This document shows, piece after piece, positions 1-8,744 of a stretch of 64,000 nt of DNA. The notes under the pieces were generated by a model, which was not told where the DNA came from, searched no databases, and saw only the letters and a list, made by a program, of their open reading frames with translations. How positions within the stretch are numbered: the first letter of the stretch is position 1; every line of letters begins with the position of its first letter. The DNA lies in NCBI RefSeq assembly GCF_000219535.2, contig NZ_CP007806.1, forward strand, positions 2,080,501-2,144,500. The letters are read 5' to 3'. The DNA comes from Brevibacillus laterosporus LMG 15441 (GTDB lineage Bacteria > Bacillota > Bacilli > Brevibacillales > Brevibacillaceae). The position numbers and the translations under genes are program-made.

Positions 1-989
1 TCATCGCCACCATCCATAAGAATTTACCTGAACTACAGCGTTATTTAGATTTACGCAAAAAAGTGTTGGGTGCAGATGAGCTTCACATGTATGATTTATA
101 TGTTCCGATTGTAGCAGAAGCCAACATGGAAATTCCTTATGAAGAGGCTGTTAAAACAGTAGAGGACTCATTGGCTCCACTTGGTGAGGACTATGGAAAG
201 GTGCTGCATGAAGGATTCACTTCCGGATGGGTAGACGTCTATGAAAATCAAGGCAAAACGAGCGGTGCTTATTCGTGGGGGACATATTCTGTTCATCCTT
301 ACGTGCTAATGAATTATCAGGATAACCTCAATAACATGTTCACGTTAGCACACGAAATGGGCCACGTCATGCACAGCTATTATTCGCATAAAAACCAGCC
401 ATACACCTATTCTCAATATCAGATCTTTGTAGCAGAGGTAGCGTCTACATTAAATGAAGCTCTGTTAATGCAGCATTTACTTGCTCAAACGACTGAAAAA
501 GAAAAACGCATGTACCTGCTCAACTACTACTTAGAGCAGTTTAGAGCGACTGTTTTCCGTCAGACCATGTTTGCTGAATTCGAAAAAATGATTCATGCTA
601 CCATTGAAGAAGGGCATGCGCTGACAGTAGACTCGCTTTCCAGCATGTATCGTGAGCTAAATGTGAAATATTTCGGAGACTCTGTGGTAATCGATGAGGA
701 GATTGATCTTGAATGGGCAAGAATTCCTCATTTCTATAACAATTTCTACGTGTACAAATATGCTACAGGTTTCTCAGCTGCTACTTCTCTGTCGAAACAA
801 ATTTTGGAGGAGGGGGAACCAGCAGTCGAACGATACTTGAACTTCCTATCTAGTGGTGGTTCCGATTATCCTATTGAATTATTGAAAAAAGCTGGAGTCG
901 ATATGGCAAAACCAGAGCCGATCGAGGAAGCAATGGAAGTCTTTAAAGGCTTGTTAGATGAATTGGAGCAATTAGCTTTATCTAAATAG
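1..989 (+). CDS. pepF: Oligoendopeptidase F, C-terminal part (M3 family, 5' truncated by window)
   Basis: The frame is open from base 3 and reads through to a stop at 989, so the gene starts upstream of the window; the GTG at 63 is internal, since homologous-looking codons continue before it. About 329 codons remain of a family usually near 600 residues. The zinc-binding HEMGH motif is at 351-365, typical of M3 metallopeptidases, and the downstream region with many Tyr and His residues fits the substrate-binding half. The family hydrolyses short peptides in the cytoplasm, and bacilli use it in peptide turnover. A hairpin terminator follows closely. The family call is firm; the physiological substrate is not visible. 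Confidence 0.92.
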   Translation, partial: IATIHKNLPELQRYLDLRKKVLGADELHMYDLYVPIVAEANMEIPYEEAVKTVEDSLAPLGEDYGKVLHEGFTSGWVDVYENQGKTSGAYSWGTYSVHPYVLMNYQDNLNNMFTLAHEMGHVMHSYYSHKNQPYTYSQYQIFVAEVASTLNEALLMQHLLAQTTEKEKRMYLLNYYLEQFRATVFRQTMFAEFEKMIHATIEEGHALTVDSLSSMYRELNVKYFGDSVVIDEEIDLEWARIPHFYNNFYVYKYATGFSAATSLSKQILEEGEPAVERYLNFLSSGGSDYPIELLKKAGVDMAKPEPIEEAMEVFKGLLDELEQLALSK

Positions 990-1013
990 AAGCGTTGCAG
1001 GAACTCACAAAGG

Positions 1014-1036
1014 GAGGGTGTGTAACCCTCTTTTTT
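1014..1036 (+). terminator. Rho-independent terminator of pepF
   Basis: GAGGGT and ACCCTC form a six-pair stem around a five-base loop, followed by six T residues. It lies 25 bases after the pepF stop. Confidence 0.8.
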
Positions 1037-1148
1037 GTTTGTAAACTACTACAGCTTGTCATATAGAAACACTAGCTAGAAGCAAGCAAGAATGCTGGTA
1101 TGTCAATACTTCAGTTGTGTGTCTGTTTCTTGAAGAGTAAGAAGATTC

Positions 1149-1224
1149 TTGGGTAACAGCCTTGTTTTCTGTTACAATAATAAGTGAGAAATCGCTTACG
1201 TAGACTTTTTTACAAACGCTTTCT
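1149..1224 (+). promoter_or_regulatory. Candidate nagAB promoter with two cre-like (CcpA) sites
   Basis: A TTGGGT / TACAAT pair (1149-1154 and 1173-1178, spacer 18) is the best sigma-A-like promoter before nagA. Two sequences resembling the CcpA operator follow: 1187-1200, centred on AATCG, and 1211-1224 (TACAAACGCTTTCT). Each differs from the cre consensus TGNAANCGNWNNCW at one or two positions. Sites just downstream of a start point usually repress by roadblock, which would put amino-sugar use under glucose repression. No convincing NagR/YvoA operator was found. This is pattern matching only. Confidence 0.5.
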
Positions 1225-1316
1225 CCATAATAATTCTAGGAAATGCGTATAAATTGGACGCCTAACCAAAAATAGACAGAGGCTTCCTGGAGTTTGAAAA
1301 ATAGGAGGAGTACACC

Positions 1317-2486
1317 ATGACTGTTACTCAAACACAAAAAATTATAAATGTGAATATTGTCACAGAAAAAGGTATTCTTGAACAGGCCATTCTCCTTATG
1401 GAAAACGGAAAAATTATCTATGTAGGCCCTGAAAATGGACAAGAAGCAGAATCTGTTTACGATGGAAAAGGTGCAACTCTAGCACCGGGATTCATTGATT
1501 TACATGTACACGGTGGTGCGGGATATGATTTTATGGACAGCACACAGGAAGCAGTTGATGGCATTTGTAGCTTCCATGCTAAGCACGGTACTACTGGTCT
1601 ATTGGCTACTACGATGACAGCTCCCATCGAACGTAATCTTGAAATATTGGAATTTTATTCAAATATAAAGGAGAACAAAGGTGCTAAAGTAGTTGGCGTT
1701 CATATGGAGGGACCGTTTATTAATCCAGTCTTAAAGGGAGCGCAAAATGGAGAGTGGATTGAGCCCCCAACACTTGCTAATATGCAAAAGGTTTTCTCAA
1801 TCGCCCGTCCAGGCCTAGTCAAGCTTATGACATTAGCCCCTGAGCTGGTTACTGAAGATGAGGTATTTGATCTACTGCGCGAACAAAAGGTCATTGCATC
1901 TGTTGGACACTCCTTACAAGATTATGATGGCGCATGCCAATGCTTACGCAAAGGGGTAAACCACGCGACCCATTTAGGAAATGCGATGAAGGGCTTGCAC
2001 CATCGTGATGTGGGCATTATCGGTTTAGCCATGCAGAATCCAGAAATGACATTTGATTTTATCTGTGATGGTATTCATCTATCTCCTAACTTCATCCGTA
2101 TTTTGGCAAAAGCATGCGAATTAAATCAAATGATGCTCATTACCGATGCGATGCGTGCAGCAGGCTTAGATGATGGTGAATATGATTTAGGTGGACAAAA
2201 TGTGATCGTTCGTGGGGATGAAGCGCGTCTTTCTGATGGTACATTAGCGGGAAGTGTTCTTACCCTAGATAAAGCATTGTCTAACTTTATGAAGTTTACA
2301 AACATCCCTTTGGAAAAAGCAATTTACTTGCTTACAATGAACCAAGCAAAAAAATTAGGCATTAGTGAAACAAAAGGTAGCATCCAAGTAGGCAAAGATG
2401 CTGATCTTGTACTGTTATCGAAGGAATATCAGGTTATGGCTACTTGGGTGGAAGGAAAAATCGTATTTGAAAAGGCGGAGGAATAG
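1317..2486 (+). CDS. nagA: N-acetylglucosamine-6-phosphate deacetylase
   Basis: This cytoplasmic metal-dependent amidohydrolase removes acetate from GlcNAc-6-phosphate, giving glucosamine-6-phosphate for NagB. Its 389 residues match the family. The N-terminal half carries the HVHG metal motif (about residue 63) and the HMEGPF motif (about residue 129), with conserved GHS and HLGNAM segments further on and an SDGTLAGS segment near the C-terminus. An AGGAGG-like site ends a few bases before the ATG. The stop codon abuts the nagB start, so the two form an operon for recycling cell-wall or chitin amino sugars. Candidate cre sites upstream suggest catabolite control. No frameshift or missing motif was seen. 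Confidence 0.95.
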   Translation: MTVTQTQKIINVNIVTEKGILEQAILLMENGKIIYVGPENGQEAESVYDGKGATLAPGFIDLHVHGGAGYDFMDSTQEAVDGICSFHAKHGTTGLLATTMTAPIERNLEILEFYSNIKENKGAKVVGVHMEGPFINPVLKGAQNGEWIEPPTLANMQKVFSIARPGLVKLMTLAPELVTEDEVFDLLREQKVIASVGHSLQDYDGACQCLRKGVNHATHLGNAMKGLHHRDVGIIGLAMQNPEMTFDFICDGIHLSPNFIRILAKACELNQMMLITDAMRAAGLDDGEYDLGGQNVIVRGDEARLSDGTLAGSVLTLDKALSNFMKFTNIPLEKAIYLLTMNQAKKLGISETKGSIQVGKDADLVLLSKEYQVMATWVEGKIVFEKAEE

Positions 2487-3224
2487 ATGATGCAGGTACA
2501 GGTTTTTGAGGATTATGACACACTCAGCCGTTATGCAGCAGATATTTTTTTAAAACAGATTAAGAAAAAATCTGATTCCGTTTTGGGATTAGCTACGGGC
2601 GGAACACCAGAAGGATTTTATCGACACCTGATTACTAGTTATAAAGATCAAAAGCTGGACTTTTCAAGATTGCGTACTTTTAACCTAGACGAATATTATC
2701 CGATTAAGCGTGAGCATCCACAAAGCTATTGGACATTCATGCATGATCATTTATTTGCTTATGTCAATATATCAACAAGCAATATCCACCTTCCCAACGG
2801 CGAAACGACCAATGTGGATGCAGAGTGCGACCGATATGAAGAAGAGATCGGAGCAAACGGAGGAGTAGATATTCAAATTCTAGGAATAGGTGAAAATGGT
2901 CATATTGGCTTTAATGAACCAGGCGCTTCTTTCGATTCTCGCACGCGTATGGTCGAGCTGACTAAGAACACGATCCAAGCCAACTCTCGCTATTTCGACA
3001 GTGAGGAGGATGTACCGCGTCATGCGATTACAATGGGGATTGCTAGCATTATGCAAAGTAAAAAAATCGTAATCCTCGCAGCAGGTGTAAAAAAGGCAGA
3101 GGCAGTGGCGAAAGCGATTCAAGGCGAAATAACTGAAGCGATGCCAGCTTCTATTTTACAAAAGCATCCTGATGTAATCTTCCTTCTAGATAAGGAAGCA
3201 GCCTCCCTGCTCACTCATAACTAG
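2487..3224 (+). CDS. nagB: Glucosamine-6-phosphate deaminase
   Basis: NagB converts glucosamine-6-phosphate to fructose-6-phosphate and ammonia, linking amino-sugar catabolism to glycolysis. The 245-residue product has the usual length, an N-terminal phosphate-binding GLATGGTPEGFY motif (about residue 34), the NLDEYYP segment and the GIGENGHIGFNEPG active-site loop (about residue 130). The start immediately follows the nagA stop, and its ribosome site AGGCGGAGGA lies inside the nagA 3' end, implying coupled expression. Two ATG codons are adjacent, so the start is uncertain by one residue. A terminator closes the operon. Confidence 0.95.
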   Translation: MMQVQVFEDYDTLSRYAADIFLKQIKKKSDSVLGLATGGTPEGFYRHLITSYKDQKLDFSRLRTFNLDEYYPIKREHPQSYWTFMHDHLFAYVNISTSNIHLPNGETTNVDAECDRYEEEIGANGGVDIQILGIGENGHIGFNEPGASFDSRTRMVELTKNTIQANSRYFDSEEDVPRHAITMGIASIMQSKKIVILAAGVKKAEAVAKAIQGEITEAMPASILQKHPDVIFLLDKEAASLLTHN

Positions 3225-3235
3225 CATATAGCTCT

Positions 3236-3272
3236 AAAAAGACGGTCTATATAAGTAGACGGTCTTTTTTTT
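3236..3272 (+). terminator. Terminator of nagAB
   Basis: AAAAAGAC-G-GTCTA pairs with TAGAC-G-GTCTTTTT around a short loop, with one G-G mismatch, and runs into eight T residues. Confidence 0.8.
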
Positions 3273-3509
3273 ATTTAGAAGAGAAGAATTGTTAGATAGC
3301 TCCTATTGAAGAGGATATACTTGAGTTACTGTTTTTCTATAAAAAAGGTTATTAATTTAAATTTTGTATAAAATTTCATTTTACTATTTTCAACACAACA
3401 TATTAATCTCCGTCTTAAGTTGGATATAAGCTCCACCTGCTGGCCGTTCTGTTATTTCAGAAAATTAGAGAGAATAGAATAAAAAAGGAAAGAGCTGGGA
3501 GGAACAGAT

Positions 3510-4742
3510 GTGAGACGTGTTGTCGTATCGGTTTTGGGCGCCTCTATTTTGTTAGTTAGTGGCTGTGGGAGTAATGTGGAGCCAGTAGCTAGCGTACAAG
3601 AGGAGAAAAATAACAAATGGGTGGAGACCTATAAGATTGAACAAGCACCAGCTTCAACTTTACTAGGATATTCGGGAGTAGTTGAAGCAAATAAGCAGGT
3701 AATGCTAGGCTTCGGTAGTTCAGGAAAAATTGCACAGGTAAACACCGAAAAAGGGGCACAGGTACAGCAAGGTCAGGTCTTGGCCTCTTTAGACGCGAAA
3801 GTATATCAGGTAGCTGCTCAGGCAGCCGCAGGGCAAGTACAATCCGCAACGGTTGCCGCTCAGGAAGCAAAGAAAGGAGCCTCTCAAGAAGCACTTGCTC
3901 AGCAAAAAATCAAGCTGGAGCGAGAGCAACAAAATGCTGCAGAGGCAAAAAAGGCCGCGAAGCAGGGCGATGTTTTGTTTCAAGGCGGTGCGCTTTCAAA
4001 AAATGATTATGAGGCTCTTCTTCTCAAAGCGAAGCAAGCAGAGATGAGTGTAAAAAATGAACAGATTGCACTTCAGGAGCTTCAAAGAGGGGCAAATCCA
4101 GATCAGCTAGCTAGAGCAAGCGCTGCCATTACGCAGGCAAACAGCGAGGCTGTACGAGCGCAGGAGAGTTTACAACAAACCAAAATCATTGCGCCATTCT
4201 CAGGAACGATCGTAGCAGTGCATGAACAGACAGGGAAGGTCGTAGCTGGTGGACAAAGCGTAATTGAGCTAGTTGATTTGAAAACTGTTAAGGTAGTTTT
4301 GGCTGTTGAAAGCGATGAGGTGGGATTTTTTACGGAAGGGAAGCAGGTAGAAGTACAGGATGCTTCTGGTATAAGCAGTAAGGGGACAATTCAGTTTGTC
4401 TCACCTGTGATCGACCAAGCAAACGGGAAATATCGAGTGGAGATTCATATAAGTAATTCAGATAAAAAATGGCGAGGTGGTATGGTTGCGAATGTTAAGG
4501 TACCTCGCCCATTGCAGGGATTTTTATTGCCTCTAGAATGTGTAGGGCTTACAAATGAGACCCATTTCGTCATGAAGGTGGAGAATGGCATTGTTAGGAA
4601 ACAACCTGTACAAGTCGGACAGATTATTAATGGAAATATTGAAATTGTAAAAGGTGTTTCAGTAGGAGAACAGGTAGTAAAAAGTGGAATCACCTATATC
4701 GTTGACGGTGAGAACGTAGCAGTGAAGGGAGTAAAACAATGA
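3510..4742 (+). CDS. RND efflux adaptor, lipoprotein of the membrane-fusion (HlyD/AcrA-like) family
   Basis: A 410-residue membrane-fusion protein that would couple to the RND pump encoded next. The N-terminus is a lipoprotein signal with lipobox LVSGC (Cys about residue 19), so it is anchored outside the membrane. A biotinyl-lipoyl-like half (about residues 65-100) is followed by a long Ala/Gln/Lys-rich coiled-coil hairpin (about 100-220) and the second lipoyl half with IIAPFSGTI. Beta-barrel segments complete it. The GTG start is preceded by GGGAGG at good spacing. Its end overlaps the pump gene by four bases (ATGA). In a Gram-positive there is no outer-membrane channel, so it probably delivers to the wall side. 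Confidence 0.88.
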   Translation: MRRVVVSVLGASILLVSGCGSNVEPVASVQEEKNNKWVETYKIEQAPASTLLGYSGVVEANKQVMLGFGSSGKIAQVNTEKGAQVQQGQVLASLDAKVYQVAAQAAAGQVQSATVAAQEAKKGASQEALAQQKIKLEREQQNAAEAKKAAKQGDVLFQGGALSKNDYEALLLKAKQAEMSVKNEQIALQELQRGANPDQLARASAAITQANSEAVRAQESLQQTKIIAPFSGTIVAVHEQTGKVVAGGQSVIELVDLKTVKVVLAVESDEVGFFTEGKQVEVQDASGISSKGTIQFVSPVIDQANGKYRVEIHISNSDKKWRGGMVANVKVPRPLQGFLLPLECVGLTNETHFVMKVENGIVRKQPVQVGQIINGNIEIVKGVSVGEQVVKSGITYIVDGENVAVKGVKQ

Positions 4743-7700
4743 GTAAACTCCTATCATTCTTTCTCCAACGCAAGCTTATTGTGTATCTCTTAACTCTCAT
4801 CATTTTATTCGCAGGCTTTGCTTCTCTTGCCTCCTTTAAAGTATTTCTGGTTCCAAAAACGAATTTGCCTTGGATTATTGCTACTATTTCTGGCGGATCA
4901 CTTCCTCCTGAAGAAATGGAGAAAAAAGTAGCGGAGCGAGTAGAAAATGAAGTGAAGGGAATGGAGGAGATAAAGGATTATTTTTCATCCTCTTCTAGTG
5001 GCAAGGTTCAAATCACTTTGGTGGCGAAGGAAGGAAAAGGTGAGGTAGCGAAGCAAAAACTGGAGAGCATTATTAATCGTGAGCGATCCAATTTTCCGAA
5101 AGCGGTAGAACATAGTAATATCTATCAGGCCAATTATGGTGATGAAACTCTGATGGTGTTGGCTTTAACAGGCAATGATCCTCAATCATTATATAATTAT
5201 GCTCAGGATACGCTAAAAGAGCGAATTGAGGCAGTATCTGGAGTGAAAGGCGTAGAGATTAGTAAAGGAAGCTTTGAAAATAAAATCGCCATCACCATAT
5301 TGCCAGAGAGACTCTCGGCTTATCAGGTAACCCCTGCGCAGATCTATCAGGAGCTACAAAAACAAAATTGGAAGCAGGCGCTCGGAACACTTGATAACGC
5401 CGGCTATCAGACGGTTATCGAATTGGATAAGACACTACAGCATGTAGAGGAATTAAAATCTGTAATGATCCCAACACCAAGGGGAATGACATTGCTTGAC
5501 CAATTGGCAACCGTGAAAGATTTACGTGGAAGTGAGAGTGATCAGACGCTTGCCATCTATAAAGGAAAACCCTACATTGGTATCTCGATAAAACGTACAG
5601 AGGGTAGCGAAATTATACCAACCCAAGCAAGGGTAGAACAGCTTATTGCCCAGATCAATCAAGAAGCAAACGGAATTTATCATCTTACATCCATTTTTGA
5701 AGCGGCTTCTTTTATCGAGCATTCCATTAGTAATTTAAGCAGAGATGTTATGATCGGTGGGGCTCTCGCTATTTTGATCTTATTTATCTTTTTACGTAAC
5801 TGGCGGGTTACGATGGTCATTGCTACCACGCTACCGCTTTCGATTTTAATGACATTTATTGCACTGAAGGTATTTGGCTATAATTTCGATATGGTAACGC
5901 TTATTTCTCTTAGTCTGTCCGTTGGTTTAATTGTTGACGCTGCAATCGTGGTACTAGAGAGTATCTATCACTACCGAGAGCAGGGAAAAGCATTGCGTGA
6001 GTCAATTTTACTGGGTACGAAAGAGGTGCTTACGCCTGTATTATCATCACAGATCACCATGGTAGTTGTATTCTTACCTTTGGTATTAGCAGGCTTTGAT
6101 GAAGCGTTGACGCCTATATTTACTACGATTGCTTTTACAGTGACAGCGGCTATTGTATCATCTACGATTGTATCAATTTTCTTTGTACCGATTTTCTCAG
6201 ATAGCTTTCTAAAAAATGATAAGCAAAAGGTGAATGGAGAAAATCAAAAGGAAAATATCCTGGTGCGTGGCTTCGACCGTATCTTGCATCTGTGTTTGCG
6301 TCGACGATTTGTTACACTTGGTCTAGCTTTTCTCATGTTTTGCAGTATCTTTGTGCTGGCCCCCCACGTTAAAACCAATCTGGGGATTGATGTGAATGAG
6401 AACTTTATCTTTGCAGATATTACGTTGCCACATGGAACGTCCTTGGAGGCGGCCAAACAAGTCATTTCTCAAACGGAAGAAAAATTGTCTGCGATAAAAG
6501 AAGTTAAAGATGCATACATTGGTGGAAATTTAGAACGATTGCAGTTACAAATCGCCTTATTACCGAGAGCAGAGCGCTCATTGAGCAAAGAAGAAGTTGC
6601 CAAGCAGATCATGGAAACAACAAAAGAAGTAACAGGTGTAGAACGCTTTTCCTTTAGCACCAATAGCCCAGACGGTGGTGCAGTAACTGTTGAAGTAGAG
6701 ATTACTGGCAAAGATTTAGAGAAGGCGAAAGAATTAAGTGAGCAAGTATCAGCAATGCTTGTTGGTATAGAGGGTATTTCAGGTGTTCGCAACGATTTTA
6801 GTGAGGGCAAAGAAAAGATAACCCTCATTCCCATAAAAGAAGCAATGAATCGATTACAGGTGGACGAACGGGTACTAGCTCAGCATTTATCCAGCATGAT
6901 GGGTGAGCAAAAAGTGGCTGAACTTACAACCGACGGTACAAATGTGGATGTAATGGCTCGACTGCCTGAGCAAGAAATGAAACATCCTGAGCAACTAAAG
7001 AAGCTGTTAATTCCCACACAAAATCAGACAATGATTCCACTAATAGATGTCGTCGAATGGAAATATGGAAAGACGCCACAACAAATTAATCACCGCAACG
7101 GGGAACGTGTCATTAAAGTGTCTGCCGATCTTGTAGGAATCGATCCAGGGAATGCTACCCGTTTGTTACAAACGAAGCTGGATCAATTGGTAGTGCCGGC
7201 TGGCTTGCAAGTGGAGTTAGCAGGCAGTCTTAAAAATCAAGAAAGCAATATGTCCAGTGCATTGTTTGTGTTTTTAGGCGCTATTGCTTGCATCTATCTG
7301 ATTATGGTTGCGCAATTCGGACGTTTGTCGCATCCATTTATCATCATGCTGACATTACCTATGGCAGGAGTAGGCGTTGTTGCTGGTCTCGTGTTGACAC
7401 AACGCATGATGACAGCTATGTCCATCATTGGCATCATTATGTTAATTGGTATTGTCGTCTCCAATGCGATTTTGTTAATCGATCGAATAAATTTACTTAG
7501 AAAACGCGGCGTACCGTTACAAGCCGCAATTATTCAAGGGACCCATGAGCGAGTACGCCCCGTTTTGATGACTAAAATTACTGCCATTTTGGGCATGGTA
7601 CCCATGGCTTTAGCATTTGGAGATGGTGCTAGCTTAGAAGCTCCACTCGCAACTGTAGTAATAGCGGGACTTGTGTTTCATACGTTAGTTACACTAGTGC

Positions 7701-7834
7701 TGGTGCCGGTGCTGTATTCCGTTTTTGAAGGAATTCGGGATTGGTGGAACTATAAAAGAGATAAGCGCATGCAAAAGAGATTACAGAGATCATTAGTGGC
7801 ATCCGCAGAGGGTGCAATAGGGGAAGAAAAATAG
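4739..7834 (+). CDS. RND-family efflux pump (AcrB/SwrC-like)
   Basis: A 1031-residue inner-membrane proton-driven exporter, the usual RND length, with an N-terminal membrane helix, two large extracellular porter domains and two blocks of membrane helices (about residues 335-500 and 840-1000). The helix-4 signature reads VGLIVDAAIVVLES, where many relatives have two adjacent aspartates; here the second is Ala. The nearest recognised Gram-positive type is SwrC/YerP, which exports surfactin-like lipopeptides and confers drug resistance. A role in self-resistance to secreted lipopeptides is inference. It is translationally coupled to the adaptor gene. Confidence 0.9.
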   Translation: MSKLLSFFLQRKLIVYLLTLIILFAGFASLASFKVFLVPKTNLPWIIATISGGSLPPEEMEKKVAERVENEVKGMEEIKDYFSSSSSGKVQITLVAKEGKGEVAKQKLESIINRERSNFPKAVEHSNIYQANYGDETLMVLALTGNDPQSLYNYAQDTLKERIEAVSGVKGVEISKGSFENKIAITILPERLSAYQVTPAQIYQELQKQNWKQALGTLDNAGYQTVIELDKTLQHVEELKSVMIPTPRGMTLLDQLATVKDLRGSESDQTLAIYKGKPYIGISIKRTEGSEIIPTQARVEQLIAQINQEANGIYHLTSIFEAASFIEHSISNLSRDVMIGGALAILILFIFLRNWRVTMVIATTLPLSILMTFIALKVFGYNFDMVTLISLSLSVGLIVDAAIVVLESIYHYREQGKALRESILLGTKEVLTPVLSSQITMVVVFLPLVLAGFDEALTPIFTTIAFTVTAAIVSSTIVSIFFVPIFSDSFLKNDKQKVNGENQKENILVRGFDRILHLCLRRRFVTLGLAFLMFCSIFVLAPHVKTNLGIDVNENFIFADITLPHGTSLEAAKQVISQTEEKLSAIKEVKDAYIGGNLERLQLQIALLPRAERSLSKEEVAKQIMETTKEVTGVERFSFSTNSPDGGAVTVEVEITGKDLEKAKELSEQVSAMLVGIEGISGVRNDFSEGKEKITLIPIKEAMNRLQVDERVLAQHLSSMMGEQKVAELTTDGTNVDVMARLPEQEMKHPEQLKKLLIPTQNQTMIPLIDVVEWKYGKTPQQINHRNGERVIKVSADLVGIDPGNATRLLQTKLDQLVVPAGLQVELAGSLKNQESNMSSALFVFLGAIACIYLIMVAQFGRLSHPFIIMLTLPMAGVGVVAGLVLTQRMMTAMSIIGIIMLIGIVVSNAILLIDRINLLRKRGVPLQAAIIQGTHERVRPVLMTKITAILGMVPMALAFGDGASLEAPLATVVIAGLVFHTLVTLVLVPVLYSVFEGIRDWWNYKRDKRMQKRLQRSLVASAEGAIGEEK

Positions 7835-7868
7835 AAATGTCGCTTAGGGATAGCAGAACGTAACCAAC

Positions 7869-7920
7869 AGAAGGGCTCTCTTTCCTCCATTCGGAGTGTT
7901 GAGAAGCCCTTCTATTTATT
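7869..7920 (+). terminator. Terminator after the RND operon
   Basis: AGAAGGGCT and AGCCCTTCT form a perfect nine-pair stem with a long loop, followed by a T-rich tail. Confidence 0.75.
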
Positions 7921-8005
7921 TCGAGCAGATCTAAAGATTTCAGATGACATGGTAGATTTGTTTGTAGATATCCTCTAAAATATGGAAAAGGGAGAGGGGA
8001 ATTAC

Positions 8006-8701
8006 ATGACAAACGTATTTGCTCTACATATACCAGCAGAACTAGAGAAGGATACATTTACACGTTTATTAGATCATGTATCCCAAGAAAAACGTGAAAA
8101 AATCCTTCGATTTCGCAGACGTGAGGATGCCTATAGGGGATTGCTGGCTGATTTACTCGTTCGCTATATTTTGCTTACATATCACTTTATTTCTAAAGAG
8201 GAGATTCAATTTGAGTACAATGAGTATGGTAAACCTTACCTGCCATATACCAATTGCAATGTGAACTTGTCTCACTCTGGTGAATGGGTAGTGTGCGGTA
8301 CAGGCATTGAACCTGTAGGAATTGATGTAGAACAGCAAAAGCCCATAGAGATGGAAATTGCTAAGCATTACTTTTCAAAGCAAGAGTACACGGATTTAGT
8401 AGTAAAATCGGAAGGAGAAGAACAACTGTCGTATTTTTATGACCTTTGGACATTGAAGGAGAGCTACATCAAGGCAGTTGGCAAGGGGCTATCCATTCCT
8501 CTTTCCTCTTTTTCCATTAGAAAAAATGAGAATGGTACCATTGATTTTAGCGAAGAGATACCGTCACAGACGAATTGGTTTTTTAAACAATATCAGCTAG
8601 CGAAAGGATATCCGTTGTCTGTATGCAGTGCTAGTAATCAGTTTGCAGAAGAGGTAAAAATGATTCGAGTAGACGAATTGATTCAATATTTTGTCTCCTA
8701 A
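8006..8701 (+). CDS. sfp: Sfp-type 4'-phosphopantetheinyl transferase
   Basis: This enzyme moves the phosphopantetheine arm of coenzyme A onto a conserved Ser of peptidyl or acyl carrier proteins, activating NRPS and PKS systems. The signature residues are visible: GIDVEQ (Mg/CoA site, about residue 105) and WTLKESYIKAVGKGL (about residue 148). The 231 residues from the ATG at 8006 match Sfp. I prefer this ATG because GAGAGGGGA precedes it by five bases; an in-frame ATG at 7982 lacks such a site. It sits alone between a terminator and an oxidoreductase gene. The carrier protein at 61.2 kb is a natural client (inference). Confidence 0.92.
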   Translation: MTNVFALHIPAELEKDTFTRLLDHVSQEKREKILRFRRREDAYRGLLADLLVRYILLTYHFISKEEIQFEYNEYGKPYLPYTNCNVNLSHSGEWVVCGTGIEPVGIDVEQQKPIEMEIAKHYFSKQEYTDLVVKSEGEEQLSYFYDLWTLKESYIKAVGKGLSIPLSSFSIRKNENGTIDFSEEIPSQTNWFFKQYQLAKGYPLSVCSASNQFAEEVKMIRVDELIQYFVS

Positions 8702-8744
8702 ATCTAATGAGAATGTCATTTGTAGTGAAAAGGGGGAAGGAACT

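Noticed and set aside
6469-6834. 121-codon frame antisense to the RND pump gene
   Set aside because: No ribosome site or family resemblance; the sense strand is a convincing RND gene.
7689-8057. 122-codon minus-strand frame between the RND pump and sfp
   Set aside because: It covers a terminator and the ends of two real genes; no ribosome site or recognisable domain.
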